36,452 nucleotides of DNA from Acidobacteriota bacterium (lineage in GTDB: Bacteria > Acidobacteriota > Terriglobia > Bryobacterales > Bryobacteraceae), in the NCBI GenBank assembly GCA_016870915.1, contig VFZY01000041.1, positions 1 through 36,452 on the forward strand, in the 5' to 3' direction. Both the position numbers and the translations under genes were made by a program. Within the stretch, counting starts at the first letter, position 1; every line of letters begins with the position of its first letter. Positions 1 through 9,421 of this stretch are shown here, one piece after another. The notes beneath the pieces were generated by a model. The model was given only the letters and a program-made list of their open reading frames with translations, was not told where the DNA came from and did not search any database.

Positions 1-71
1 GTTGGTGTAGACTGTTGGGGTCCGGGAGGCCCAAAATGGAAATCCCGGTTTCCTTGAAAAGGGGCATGCAA

Positions 72-3000
72 ATGAAGAAAGTACCGTACTCGCTTCTGGT
101 CGCGATGGCGCTCACGATTCCGTGCGGGGCGCAAACGTTTGGCGAAATCACCGGCGTGGTGACCGATCCGTCGGGCTCCGCCGTCGCAGGCGCGAACGTC
201 AGCGTGACCAACAAAGCCACGGGGGCGTCGCGTTCCGCCGTGAGCAATGAAGCGGGCATCTACAGCTTGCCGTCGCTACTGCCCGGCGCATACGACCTGC
301 GCATCGAAAAGCAAGGCTTCCGCGCCGCGTCGCGCCCGGGCATCGAACTGCAGGTGCAGCAGACGGCACGCGTGGACGCCGCGCTACAACTCGGCCAAGT
401 GAGCGAAGTGGTGGAAGTGTCCGCCACGGGCAGTCTCATCAATACCGAGAACGCCACCGTGGGCACGGTGATCGAGAATCGCCGCATTGTCGAGCTTCCG
501 CTCAATGGACGTAACTTCCTGCAGCTCGTCGCGCTGAGTCCGAACACCAACTATGGGTTTTCGGCGGCGGGATCGGCGAGCCGGCAAGGGGGCACGCGCA
601 CTGAACAGCAGATCTCGATCTCCGGCCAGCGGGTCTTCTTCAATCGGTTCACGCTTGATGGCGTCGAAAACACGGACGTCAATTTCAACACGTACGTGAT
701 TCTGCCCTCCATCGACGCGCTGCAGGAGTTCAAGGTGCAATCGGGGATCTATCCCGCTGAGTTCGGACGCAGCTTCAGCCAGGTGAACGTATCGACGAAA
801 TCGGGCGGCAATGCCTTTCACGGCGCGGTGTTCGAGTTTTTGCGCAACAGCGCGCTCGACGCGCAGCCGTACGCATTCACGAGATTGCGCCCGGCCAAGA
901 GCCCGTTCCGGTGGAACCAGTACGGCTTCGAGCTCGACGGTCCTGTGACGATTCCGAAGCTCTTCAACGGACGCAACCGGCTGTTCTTCATGTCGAACTT
1001 CGAAGGCTTCCGCGAACGGCGGCAGGGCCAGGCCGTATTCAACACGCCGCCGGCTTCGATCCGCACCGGGAATCTGTCGAGCGTGCCCACGCCGATCTTC
1101 GATCCCGCCACGCGCGCGCGGGTCGACGGACGGCTTGTGGCGCAGCGCTTCCCGAACAACACGATCCCGCAGAGCCGGATTCATCCGATCTCGACCAAGT
1201 TCTTCGAGTTCATCCCCGAGCCCAACGTGAACACGCAGGCTCTGGCGAACAACCTTGTGGTTCTGCAGAATCGCCCTATCGACAAGGACCAGTTCCTGCA
1301 GCGCATCGACTTCGTGGAGAGCAGCAACTCGAACTGGTTCGGCCGCTACGCCTGGACCGACGAGCAACAACTGACGCCCGCCATGAAGCTGAATGGACTG
1401 AAGCTGGCCACCGTGGCCAAGCAGGCGCTGATCTCGAACACGCGCGTGCTGTCGGCGAACAAAATCAACGAGTTTCGTTTCGGCTACAACAAGTTCTTCA
1501 ACACGATTGGACCGGAACTCGCCTTTACCCGCAACGTGCTCGGCGAACTGGCCATCCCGAATTTACCGTCGCCCGATCCCGCCGCTTGGGCGCCGCCCGG
1601 CGCCACGATTCAAGGGTTTGCGAACTTCGGCGGAGGCGACGGTCCGTGGACCAACAACAACCACGTGTTCCAGTGGGTGGACAACTTTTCGTGGACCCGC
1701 GGCCGGCATTCGCTCCGTTTCGGCGCCGAGATCCGCCGCGATCGCTACAACCAGCTCGGCAACCAGTTCCTGATGGGGCAATTCAATTTCGATGCGCTGG
1801 CCACGGTGAATCCCGCGGCGCCCACAGGTACCGGCTTCGGCTTTGGCGACTATCTGCTGGGCACGATCCGGCAATCGCAACATGGCCTGGTCCCCGCGGT
1901 AGCGCAGTTCCGCGCGACCGGACAGTACTACTACGTCGACGATGTCTGGAAGATCGGACCGCGGCTCACGCTGACGATGGGACTGCGGTATGAGTACACG
2001 CCGCCGTGGTCCGACCGTACGCGGACGATGATGAATCTTGCCATTGTGGATTGGGCCCGCGGGCAACGCAATGTCGCCGATCGTTCGCGCCATCCGGTGC
2101 TGGTGCGCGCGGGAACGGGCGACTTTTTCGAAGGCACGGTGCTGCGATTCAATCAGGGCATCGAGCAAATCCAGGTGGCGCGCGACGGGCGGCTGGGCGA
2201 CCGGCTGGTCCAAGAGGACAAGAATGACTTCGCGCCGAGGCTGGGACTGGCGTGGAGCCCGACGTCCAAGTGGACGCTGCGCCTGGGCGCCGGCGCCTTC
2301 TATGCGCAAGATGTGGGCAATCTGATTTTCGACATGAGCCGGAATATCGCCGGCCGCAGGCAGGATATCGCCAGCGTCGACGCGCCGGACCTTTCCTGGA
2401 GCCGGGTATTCCTTTCGCCGGGCGGCCAAGTGGTGGTGAACCGGCCCACCATCTTCGGCAACTCGGTGGACCGCCGCACGCCGTACAGCCTGCAATATGT
2501 CGCCAACGTGCAGCGCGAGCTGTCTTCGAAGGAAGTGGTCGAGATCGGATACCTGGGTTCGGTGAGCCACCGGCTGCAATTTCTGACGTTCCAGAACAAG
2601 GCCGTGCCCGCGCCCGCCGATGGAGGCTCGGTGATCTCGCGCCGGCCGTTCACCGAGTTCGGGAACATTCATATGGCGAGCAACGACGGGAACGCCGCGT
2701 ATCACTCGCTGTCGTTCAAGTTCCAGCGGCGGATGAGCGCGGGCCTCACGCATTTGACCAGCTACACGTGGGCGCGCGCGATCGACTACGCGAGCGGCAT
2801 CCGGTCGGACTCCAATGACGGCGGGTTTCCGCAGAACAACGATTGCCTGCGTTGTGAGCGCGGACTGTCGACGTTCCATGTCGGTCACCGTGGGGTGACA
2901 TCGGTGCTGTACGATCTGCCGTTCGGCAGCGGAAAGGCGTATCTGTCGAAGGGCGGGATCGTCAATCAGATGGTGGGCGGATGGCAGGTGAGCTCGATTC

Positions 3001-3422
3001 TGACGCTGCAATCGGGCAGCCCGTTCACGATACGCGCGGGGCGAGATCAAGCGAACACGAGCCGCGACGACGACCGGCCGAGTTCGACCGGCCGCAACGC
3101 CGCGTTTCCGCGCGGCCAGCAGGATCCGCAGCGCTGGTTCGACACGTCGCAGTTCACGCTGGCGCCGTTCGGCACGTTCGGCAACGTGGGGCGTTCCACG
3201 GGCATGAGCAGCGGAATCATCGGTTGGGACATCTCGGTGCTGAAGAATTTCGCGATCCACGAGCAGCACCGGGTGCAGTTCCGCTTCGAAGCGTTCAACG
3301 CGCCCAATCATCCCAACTGGGGATTCCCGAACGCGACCATGAGCAGCACTTCGTTCGGCGCGGTGACCTCGACGCGGGGGAACCTGCGGAGTCTACAGTT
3401 CGCACTGAAGTACCTTTTCTGA
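72..3422 (+). CDS. Oar-like TonB-dependent outer-membrane receptor with carboxypeptidase-regulatory-like domain
   Basis: A 1116-residue outer-membrane receptor predicted to import a bulky substrate with TonB energy; the substrate cannot be told. I start at ATG 72 (MKKVPYS) because a GGGG-type ribosome site lies about 7 bases upstream and the peptide opens with a signal sequence ending near CGAQ. Residues about 24-105 form a CarboxypepD_reg-like beta-sandwich (GVVTDPSGSAVAGANV, then GIYSLPSLLPGAYDL). A plug follows at about 115-240 (ELPLNGRNF, DGVENTDVNFN). The remainder is a large barrel with repeated aromatic beta-strands, ending in ...LKYLF, with the terminal Phe typical of outer-membrane barrels. 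This Oar-like architecture is greatly expanded in Solibacter-type Acidobacteriota. No partner glycanase or SusD-like gene sits beside it. Family call is firm; the substrate is unknown. Confidence 0.9.
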   Translation: MKKVPYSLLVAMALTIPCGAQTFGEITGVVTDPSGSAVAGANVSVTNKATGASRSAVSNEAGIYSLPSLLPGAYDLRIEKQGFRAASRPGIELQVQQTARVDAALQLGQVSEVVEVSATGSLINTENATVGTVIENRRIVELPLNGRNFLQLVALSPNTNYGFSAAGSASRQGGTRTEQQISISGQRVFFNRFTLDGVENTDVNFNTYVILPSIDALQEFKVQSGIYPAEFGRSFSQVNVSTKSGGNAFHGAVFEFLRNSALDAQPYAFTRLRPAKSPFRWNQYGFELDGPVTIPKLFNGRNRLFFMSNFEGFRERRQGQAVFNTPPASIRTGNLSSVPTPIFDPATRARVDGRLVAQRFPNNTIPQSRIHPISTKFFEFIPEPNVNTQALANNLVVLQNRPIDKDQFLQRIDFVESSNSNWFGRYAWTDEQQLTPAMKLNGLKLATVAKQALISNTRVLSANKINEFRFGYNKFFNTIGPELAFTRNVLGELAIPNLPSPDPAAWAPPGATIQGFANFGGGDGPWTNNNHVFQWVDNFSWTRGRHSLRFGAEIRRDRYNQLGNQFLMGQFNFDALATVNPAAPTGTGFGFGDYLLGTIRQSQHGLVPAVAQFRATGQYYYVDDVWKIGPRLTLTMGLRYEYTPPWSDRTRTMMNLAIVDWARGQRNVADRSRHPVLVRAGTGDFFEGTVLRFNQGIEQIQVARDGRLGDRLVQEDKNDFAPRLGLAWSPTSKWTLRLGAGAFYAQDVGNLIFDMSRNIAGRRQDIASVDAPDLSWSRVFLSPGGQVVVNRPTIFGNSVDRRTPYSLQYVANVQRELSSKEVVEIGYLGSVSHRLQFLTFQNKAVPAPADGGSVISRRPFTEFGNIHMASNDGNAAYHSLSFKFQRRMSAGLTHLTSYTWARAIDYASGIRSDSNDGGFPQNNDCLRCERGLSTFHVGHRGVTSVLYDLPFGSGKAYLSKGGIVNQMVGGWQVSSILTLQSGSPFTIRAGRDQANTSRDDDRPSSTGRNAAFPRGQQDPQRWFDTSQFTLAPFGTFGNVGRSTGMSSGIIGWDISVLKNFAIHEQHRVQFRFEAFNAPNHPNWGFPNATMSSTSFGAVTSTRGNLRSLQFALKYLF

Positions 3423-3535
3423 TGACGATCTGACCGATACCGATTGTGTACCCGGCGCCGCCCGCGGCGCAGACGGGGTCCGTTCAAGCGGGCGCGGCAT
3501 GAGTGAAACATTTCGGGTGTGTTATGTTCTTGAAT

Positions 3536-3880
3536 ATGCCCGTTTACCGGATCTTCCGCATGAAAGAGAACCCCCGCCAGCAGTTCAAGTGGGCTCCTCA
3601 TTCAAGCGGCGCCACCGCGGTGAAGCCGAAGGATTTTGAAGAGGGCCCCTCGATTGAGGCGGATAGCGCGTATGCTCTGTGGTTCAACCTGCGCTGTACA
3701 GACCAGGCCCTGAAAGTGGGCGATGTGATTGAGTTGCCCACCGGTGACGTGCGGATCTACAAGTACGTGGGCCTGGAAGAGGCCAAGTGGGTTTTGCCGG
3801 AGGTTCGTCCGTTGGAAGCGCGTTCCCCGGAAGCACCTGCCCTGGAAGGGCCGCAGTCGGCAGCTATTCCGACCGCCTGA
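3536..3880 (+). CDS. Small conserved-type hypothetical protein
   Basis: About 114 residues if started at ATG 3536 (MPVYRIFRMKEN). In-frame GTG 3503 and ATG 3524 are alternatives, and none has a convincing ribosome site. The body is soluble with no signal peptide or membrane span. It contains PRQQFKWAPH, an acidic EEGPSIEADSAY stretch and a predicted beta-rich segment (VGDVIELPTGDVRIYKYVG) that could form a small barrel-like fold. The C-terminal 25 residues are Pro/Ala/Glu-rich and probably disordered. It stands alone after the TonB receptor and converges on the thioredoxin reductase with a 13-base gap. I do not recognise the family; coding is supported by sensible composition and an uninterrupted frame between two genes. 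Confidence 0.6.
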   Translation: MPVYRIFRMKENPRQQFKWAPHSSGATAVKPKDFEEGPSIEADSAYALWFNLRCTDQALKVGDVIELPTGDVRIYKYVGLEEAKWVLPEVRPLEARSPEAPALEGPQSAAIPTA

Positions 3881-3893
3881 TCTCGATACCGGG

Positions 3894-4844
3894 TTAGTGG
3901 CCCTCGGCTTCGAGGAAGCGTTCCGCCTCAATGGCCGCCATGCAACCGGCGCCCGCGGCGGTGATGGCCTGCCGGTAGACACGGTCCTGCACGTCGCCCG
4001 CGTGGAAGACACCCGTGATGTTGGTGCGTGCGCCGCCGTGGCTGACGATGTAGCCGTCGGCGTCAAGGTCCAGTTGCCCGGTAAATGGAGTTGTGTTGGG
4101 AATGTGGCCGATGGCCACGAAGAAGCCGTCCACGTCCTGCTGCCACGCTTCGCCGGTGTTCAGGTTGCGCAGGCGCACGTGGGTGACAAAGCCCTTGGAG
4201 ACATCGAAGACCTCTTCCACCACGGTGTTCGTGACGAATTTGATCTTTGGATTGGCGCGAGCCCGGTCCAGCATGATCTTCGACGCGCGGAACGTGTCGC
4301 GGCGGTGCACCAGGGCCACTTCGCTGCCATAGCGGGTAAGGAAGTTCGCCTCTTCCATGGCGGAATCGCCGCCGCCCACCACCATGATCTTCTTGCCGCG
4401 ATAGGCCCAGCCGTCGCAGGTGGCGCACGAACTGACGCCATAGCCGATGAGCTTCTGTTCGCCTTCGACGCCCACCCAGCGCGCCGAGGCTCCCGAGGCG
4501 ACAATCAGGGTTCGCGTCTCGACGGTGAACGTCTCGTCGGTGGAGCTATCGTGGACGGTGAGTGTGAAGGGGCGCCTGGACAGATCGGCCGCCACCACAC
4601 GCCCTGAGCGGTATTCGGCGCCGAAATGTTCGGCCTGCTTCTTCATGTTATCGACCAGAACGGGACCATCGATCCCTTCGGGGAAGCCGGGGAAATTCTC
4701 CACCAGAGTGGTAATCGAAAGCTGGCCGCCCGGTTCGTGACCGATGAGAACGAGCGGGTTCAGCGAAGCCCGGGCAGTGTAGATGGCGGCGGTGTTTCCC
4801 GCGCAGCCGGAACCAAGAATAACGACGTTGCGCACTCGTTCCAT
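3894..4844 (-). CDS. trxB: Thioredoxin-disulfide reductase (TrxB-like)
   Basis: A 316-residue FAD/NADPH flavoenzyme that would reduce thioredoxin in the cytoplasm. The FAD dinucleotide motif is GSGCAG at residues 11-16, where most family members have GSGPAG. The redox-active pair is C140-A-T-C143-D, followed by the NADPH-binding GGGDSAMEEA at 157-166, the HRRDTFRAS loop, and the C-terminal FAD motif HAGDVQD. Length matches bacterial TrxB (about 310-320). I choose the ATG giving MERVRNVV because the in-frame extension upstream is Arg-rich noise overlapping dnaE2. The gene begins 22 bases after the dnaE2 stop on the same strand, so it may be co-transcribed with the mutagenesis genes, an arrangement I do not know as standard. 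Confidence 0.93.
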   Translation of the reverse strand: MERVRNVVILGSGCAGNTAAIYTARASLNPLVLIGHEPGGQLSITTLVENFPGFPEGIDGPVLVDNMKKQAEHFGAEYRSGRVVAADLSRRPFTLTVHDSSTDETFTVETRTLIVASGASARWVGVEGEQKLIGYGVSSCATCDGWAYRGKKIMVVGGGDSAMEEANFLTRYGSEVALVHRRDTFRASKIMLDRARANPKIKFVTNTVVEEVFDVSKGFVTHVRLRNLNTGEAWQQDVDGFFVAIGHIPNTTPFTGQLDLDADGYIVSHGGARTNITGVFHAGDVQDRVYRQAITAAGAGCMAAIEAERFLEAEGH

Positions 4845-4866
4845 GGTAGCAATGGGGCGGCGGCTG

Positions 4867-7800
4867 TCAGTAGTAATCGTGCGAGGGCGTGGCCGGCTCC
4901 GCCAGGCGCAGCGGACGCACGCGGTCCACTCGAATGGCCGCCGCGCCATCGGGGTTCTGTAGAACGCCTTCCATGATGAGATACGGCTCTCCGGTGAGCA
5001 CGGCTCGAAAGCGGTTGAACTGCGCCGGCGTCAGGATGGCGTTGGCGATTCCTGTTTCGTCCTCCAGGCTGAAAAACGCAAAGCCCTTTGCCGTCTCCGG
5101 CCGCAGCCGACAGATGACACACCCGGCGATGCGCGCCCGCGTATTGGGATGCAGCCCCCGCAATCCAGCCGCTGGCGTCACGCCCAGGGCGTTCAGATCG
5201 TGACGGCGCAGCCCCACCGGATGCACGCCGACGGTGAGCCCGGTACCGGCGTAGTCGGCGGTGAGCCGCTCGATGCGCGTCATGGGGGCCAGCGGCGAGG
5301 GTGGCTGCGGGGGTTCCGGGTCCAGTTGTTCCAGCAGAGGACCCGCCGGCCGCAGGGCCAACTCACCCGTCCACAGATTTTCCCGCCGATGGGAGCCTGG
5401 CGCGATGGCATTGAATGCCCCCACGCGAGCCAGTTGCCGCACCTCATCCTTGCGCAGCAGGGGCACGCGCGACACCAGATCCCGCACGCCGCCGAAAGCG
5501 CCGCGCTGCCGCTCCTCCACCAGCGCCTGGCCGGTTAACTGCCGCAGGCCGCGCACGTAGTTCAACCCCAGCCGCAACTGCCGCGCTCCATCGGAGGCCA
5601 CCTCCACCGCGGCCCGCCACCCGGACCGCGCCACATCCACCGGCAGCACACGCAACCCGTGCCGCTGCGCATCCTTGACGATGGTGGCCGGGTGATAGAA
5701 GCCCATGGGCTGGTTGTTGAGCAGGGCCGCCGTGAACGCCGCGCGGTGGTGACACCGCAGGTACGCGCTGGCATAGGCGATGAGCGCAAAGCTTGCGGCG
5801 TGCGATTCGGGAAAGCCATACAGAGCAAACGACGTGATGGCCTGCACAATCTGGTCCTGCGCCGGGCCGGTGATTCCGTTCGCCTGCATGCCGTTGCGCA
5901 GCCGCAGTTCGATTTCACGCATCCGCAGTTCAGACCGTTTGAAGCCCATGGCGCGGCGCAACTCCTCGGCCTCGCCGCCGGTGAAGTTCGCCGCGATCAT
6001 GGCGATGCGCAGCAACTGTTCCTGAAACAGAGGCACGCCCATGGTTCGCGCCAGTACGCTTTCAAGAGAAGGATGCAGGCTGACGGGCGGTTCCAGGCCG
6101 CGGCGCCGGCGCACGTAGGGATGGTACATACGGCCGACAATGGGGCCGGGCCGGATGATGGCCACCTGCACCACCAGATCGTAGAACCGCGCGGGGCGCG
6201 TCATGGGCAGGCTCGACATCTGGGCGCGGCTTTCCACCTGGAAAAGGCCCACGGTGTCGGCGCGCTGCAGGTCCGTGTAGACCGCCGGGTCATCCTGCGG
6301 CAGATGGGCCAGATCCACCTGCTCGCCATAAGAAGTGCGGATCAGGTCCACGGTCTCCTCAATCGCGGCCAGCATGCCCAGGCCCAGCAGATCCACCTTG
6401 ATCAGCCCCAGATCAGCGCAGTCTTCCTTATCCCACTGGATCACTGAACGGCCGGGCATGGTGGCCGGCTCCAAGGGCACCACCGCATCGAGCGAACCCT
6501 GGCAGATCACCATGCCGCCCGAATGCTGGCCCAGGTGCCGCGGCAGGCTCTGAATCTGTTGGTAGAGAGTGAGAAAGTGAGCCACGCGCGGATCCTCCGG
6601 CGGAAAGCCGGCTTCGGCGAAACGCTCGCGCAGACGCGGCTGGCTGTCTTCATCCTCGTCGCGGAACCCCCAACGCGAAATGAGGGACGACAAACGCCCC
6701 AGGCTCTGTTCGTCAAAGCCCAGCACCTTGCCCACATCGCGCACCCCGGAGCGGCCGCGGTATGTGATGACGTTGGCGGTCATGGCCGCGCCGCGCGCGC
6801 CGTAACGCTGGTAGACGTATTGAATGACGCGTTCGCGCTGATCGCCGCTTGGCAGGTCGATGTCGATGTCGGGCCATTCGCCGCGCTCTTCGGAAAGGAA
6901 GCGTTCAAAGAGAAGATCGAGCGCAATGGGGTCCACCGCGGTGATGCCCAGCGAATAGCACACCGCGCTGTTGGCCGCCGACCCGCGCCCCTGTGCCAGG
7001 ATGTTGTGGGCCCGGCAGAACCGCACAATGTCCCAGACGATGAGAAAGTAGCCCGCCAGATCGAGCTTTTCGATCAGCGCCAGTTCGCGTTCAATCTGTC
7101 GCCGGGCCTTTTCGTGATAGGGCCGGAAGCGCTCCCGCGCGCCCTCGTCCGTGCGCTTGCGCAGAAAGCTGTTCATCGTCTCGCCTTCGGGCACGGGATA
7201 GGGCGGGAAACGGTAGCCCAGATCGGCCAGCGTGAACGCGAGTCGCGCCGCCAGATCGCGCGCGCCGCCCAGGGCTTCGGGCAGGTCCGCGAACAGACGC
7301 TCCATTTCACGCGCCGGCTTCAGGTGGCGGCCGGCATTCCGCGCCAGCAGCCGCCCGGCCGCGTCGATGCGCGTCTTGTGGCGCACGCAGGTGAGCACAT
7401 CCTGCAGCGGGCGCTCTTCCGGCGTCGCGTGGCGGACGCCGTTGGCCGCCACCAGTGGTATGCCGCGGCGCCGGGCTTCTTCGATCAGGCGGTGATTTCG
7501 GGCCTCCTCCTGGCGATCGTGGTGGCGTTCCACGGCGCCATAAACATTGCCGCGGCCGAAGATGCCGGCCAGCGTATCCAGGGAATGCCCGCCGCGCGTG
7601 ACGCAGATGAGCCCTTCAGCGTGAGCCTGCATCAGGGCTTCGCTCGCCGATGCCTGGCCCTTGGGTGCGCTCATCTTCATGGTGGTGATGAGCTGGGAAA
7701 GGTTCCGGTAACCGGCCGGACTTTCCACCAGCACGGTATAGGCGCCGCCGACGGCCGCCGTGATTTTTGCCCCCAAATGCGCCCGCACGCCTGCCTTGCG

Positions 7801-7959
7801 TGCCGCCATGTAGAAGCGCGGCGCGCCGCACAGGTTATCGGTATCGGTAAGCGCGATGGACGGGATCCCGAGCCGCGCGCAGGTGTCGATGAGGTGTTCC
7901 GGGGTGGACGCCGCGGTCAGAAAACTGAACGCCGATTGGGCGAGCAATTCCGGGTACAT
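4867..7959 (-). CDS. dnaE2: Error-prone DNA polymerase III alpha subunit, DnaE2 type
   Basis: A 1030-residue C-family polymerase predicted to extend DNA past lesions as part of the ImuB-DnaE2 mutasome. The N-terminal PHP domain (about 1-200) has lost the usual His-x-His start: it reads ELLAQSAFSFL, so PHP metal binding is probably impaired, although ALTDTDNLCG remains. The polymerase palm keeps its acidic triad: D364, D366 in PDIDID and D523 in KVDLLGLG. A helix-hairpin-helix region lies near 800-850. An OB fold (about 935-1015: ARIAGCVICRLRP, FFSLEDETG) precedes the short tail SHDYY, a C-terminus like that of DnaE2 proteins. The length is typical of DnaE2 and shorter than replicative DnaE1. 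Its ATG overlaps the imuB stop as TGATG, implying translational coupling. Confidence 0.93.
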   Translation of the reverse strand: MYPELLAQSAFSFLTAASTPEHLIDTCARLGIPSIALTDTDNLCGAPRFYMAARKAGVRAHLGAKITAAVGGAYTVLVESPAGYRNLSQLITTMKMSAPKGQASASEALMQAHAEGLICVTRGGHSLDTLAGIFGRGNVYGAVERHHDRQEEARNHRLIEEARRRGIPLVAANGVRHATPEERPLQDVLTCVRHKTRIDAAGRLLARNAGRHLKPAREMERLFADLPEALGGARDLAARLAFTLADLGYRFPPYPVPEGETMNSFLRKRTDEGARERFRPYHEKARRQIERELALIEKLDLAGYFLIVWDIVRFCRAHNILAQGRGSAANSAVCYSLGITAVDPIALDLLFERFLSEERGEWPDIDIDLPSGDQRERVIQYVYQRYGARGAAMTANVITYRGRSGVRDVGKVLGFDEQSLGRLSSLISRWGFRDEDEDSQPRLRERFAEAGFPPEDPRVAHFLTLYQQIQSLPRHLGQHSGGMVICQGSLDAVVPLEPATMPGRSVIQWDKEDCADLGLIKVDLLGLGMLAAIEETVDLIRTSYGEQVDLAHLPQDDPAVYTDLQRADTVGLFQVESRAQMSSLPMTRPARFYDLVVQVAIIRPGPIVGRMYHPYVRRRRGLEPPVSLHPSLESVLARTMGVPLFQEQLLRIAMIAANFTGGEAEELRRAMGFKRSELRMREIELRLRNGMQANGITGPAQDQIVQAITSFALYGFPESHAASFALIAYASAYLRCHHRAAFTAALLNNQPMGFYHPATIVKDAQRHGLRVLPVDVARSGWRAAVEVASDGARQLRLGLNYVRGLRQLTGQALVEERQRGAFGGVRDLVSRVPLLRKDEVRQLARVGAFNAIAPGSHRRENLWTGELALRPAGPLLEQLDPEPPQPPSPLAPMTRIERLTADYAGTGLTVGVHPVGLRRHDLNALGVTPAAGLRGLHPNTRARIAGCVICRLRPETAKGFAFFSLEDETGIANAILTPAQFNRFRAVLTGEPYLIMEGVLQNPDGAAAIRVDRVRPLRLAEPATPSHDYY

Positions 7960-9278
7960 CAGTCATAGTTCCCTTCGATGTACCAGGCCGGGCCGACTGT
8001 GGGCGCGAGGTTCGCTGACAGTGGATGAAAGATGCGGTAGAGGGCGCCGCCGGCCATTTCGATGTCCCAATCCTCGCGGTCCCACGCCTCCTGGCGCCAC
8101 CAGTCGCCGGACCCGCGCCAAGGTCCCGCTGCCCGGAGGATCTTCCCATACAGCCCCGGCGCAAACAGCCGCACCGGCACACCGCCATCGAGATCCACAC
8201 GGGCCTTCAACGGCGGGCGGAAATACCGGAACGCCAGCCGCACGCCGAACTGGCGCGCGGGCTCCTCGACGCGCCAGAGATCGTTGTCCGGCTCCACCAC
8301 GGCGACGGTTCGCATGGTCCAGGCATCGGGGCGGTGCGTATCGAGCAACTCCGGCGATCCCACGTTGTCCGCCCCCACCAGCCCGCGAATCCGGCCCAGC
8401 GTCAGTTCCAGCTTTTCCGGCTGCGGCACGGGCGGAGTGAAGAGGCCGCTCTGCGCCACCCGCGGCGCCACGGGCTGCACGCCAACGGTTACGGCCACGA
8501 CAGCGGCCGGCGCCGGGTGCGCCTCCAGGTCCAGTTGCAGAATCTTGAGCAGGGTGCGCGCGTCGCGCGTGGCAAAGGGAAGCTGCAGCAGCCGCGTGTG
8601 CGTGCGGCTTTCCTCCAGATCGAGCTTCAGGCGCACTTCGGTGGTGGCACGGGTGTGGCGGGCCAGCCGGCCGCAGAGTTCACCGAGCAGGCGGGCCACC
8701 ATGAAGAGCAGGGGTTCGATGCGGTCGACGGGATGGTCGAGTTCCAGTCGCTCTTCAAAGCTGGCGGGGCGGGGAAGTTCGCGCAGCGGCCTTGGTGCGC
8801 CGCCGCGGGCCAGGCGCCAGAGAGTCTGGCCGGCCTGCCCCAGACGCTCAACGACGCCGCGTTCGGGGAGGGCGCAGAACTCGGCGAGGGTCCGGATGCC
8901 CCAGCCTTCGAGGACGGCCAGCGGCTCGGGCGGCAGGCTGAGTTGCGCTAGAGGCAGGTTGCCCAGGAATCGCATCTCTTCGCCCGGCGGGATCACGGTG
9001 GCCCCGGGCCTGTGCCGCGCGGCGATGAGCGCGGTATCGGGCGACGCGGCCACGGCGATGTTTCCCGCCAGCCCGAGTTCATGGGCCCGGCGCGCGATTT
9101 CACTGGCGATTTGGGCCGGGCCGCCCATCATGCGTTCCAGGCCGCTGATGGAGAGGATGGCTTCGGTTTCACCGGGGAGTTCGACCGAGGGTGAGAAGCG
9201 CTGCGCCAGGGCGGTGAGGCGGGCAGAGGCGGCGGGGTCGCCGTGGTGTCCTGGATGAAGATGGATGGCCGCAAACAT
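7959..9278 (-). CDS. imuB: ImuB-like Y-family DNA polymerase protein, short N-terminus
   Basis: A 439-residue relative of ImuB, the inactive Y-family protein that bridges DnaE2 to the sliding clamp. Recognisable parts are the palm/fingers remnant FSPSVELPG...LSISGLERMMGG (28-53), the HhH-like LEGWGIRTLAEFCALP (123-138), the little-finger region, and the family block PEKLELTLGRIRGLVG with GSPELLDTHRPDAW (287-320). Q276-S-G-L-F280 fits a sliding-clamp-binding pentapeptide, which is my inference. Usual ImuB proteins have about 80-100 more N-terminal residues bearing the first Y-family motifs. Here the frame opens directly at MFAAIHLHPG, and upstream in-frame sequence is low-complexity, so the short form appears real. 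It overlaps dnaE2. No imuA is visible next to it. Confidence 0.85.
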   Translation of the reverse strand: MFAAIHLHPGHHGDPAASARLTALAQRFSPSVELPGETEAILSISGLERMMGGPAQIASEIARRAHELGLAGNIAVAASPDTALIAARHRPGATVIPPGEEMRFLGNLPLAQLSLPPEPLAVLEGWGIRTLAEFCALPERGVVERLGQAGQTLWRLARGGAPRPLRELPRPASFEERLELDHPVDRIEPLLFMVARLLGELCGRLARHTRATTEVRLKLDLEESRTHTRLLQLPFATRDARTLLKILQLDLEAHPAPAAVVAVTVGVQPVAPRVAQSGLFTPPVPQPEKLELTLGRIRGLVGADNVGSPELLDTHRPDAWTMRTVAVVEPDNDLWRVEEPARQFGVRLAFRYFRPPLKARVDLDGGVPVRLFAPGLYGKILRAAGPWRGSGDWWRQEAWDREDWDIEMAGGALYRIFHPLSANLAPTVGPAWYIEGNYD

Positions 9279-9421
9279 CCCTGATTCGCCTTGTGTTCGC
9301 CCTTCTAGTGTCGCGCTTTGCGGGGGCGGTGTCAAGGTTTGGGGAGATGGTTGCGGGAACACGGGGCGAGCGTTTTCTTATGACATAATCTGTGAGCGTT
9401 CAAAGCTACTTCGCTAGAAAG

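Noticed and set aside
1563-3311. Long open frame on the minus strand opposite the TonB receptor
   Set aside because: Arg/His-rich translation without family motifs; it mirrors codon bias of the GC-rich gene on the other strand. Similar antisense frames opposite dnaE2 (6523-7968) and the capsid region (18593-20587) were rejected for the same reason.
3455-3470. GCGCCG/CGGCGC hairpin after the TonB receptor as a terminator
   Set aside because: Only a 6-bp stem and no T tract follows; not enough to call.
9279-9421. LexA/SOS box upstream of imuB
   Set aside because: Only an imperfect GAAC-N7-GAGC pattern was seen near 9358-9372; the LexA motif of this lineage is not known to me, so no call is made.
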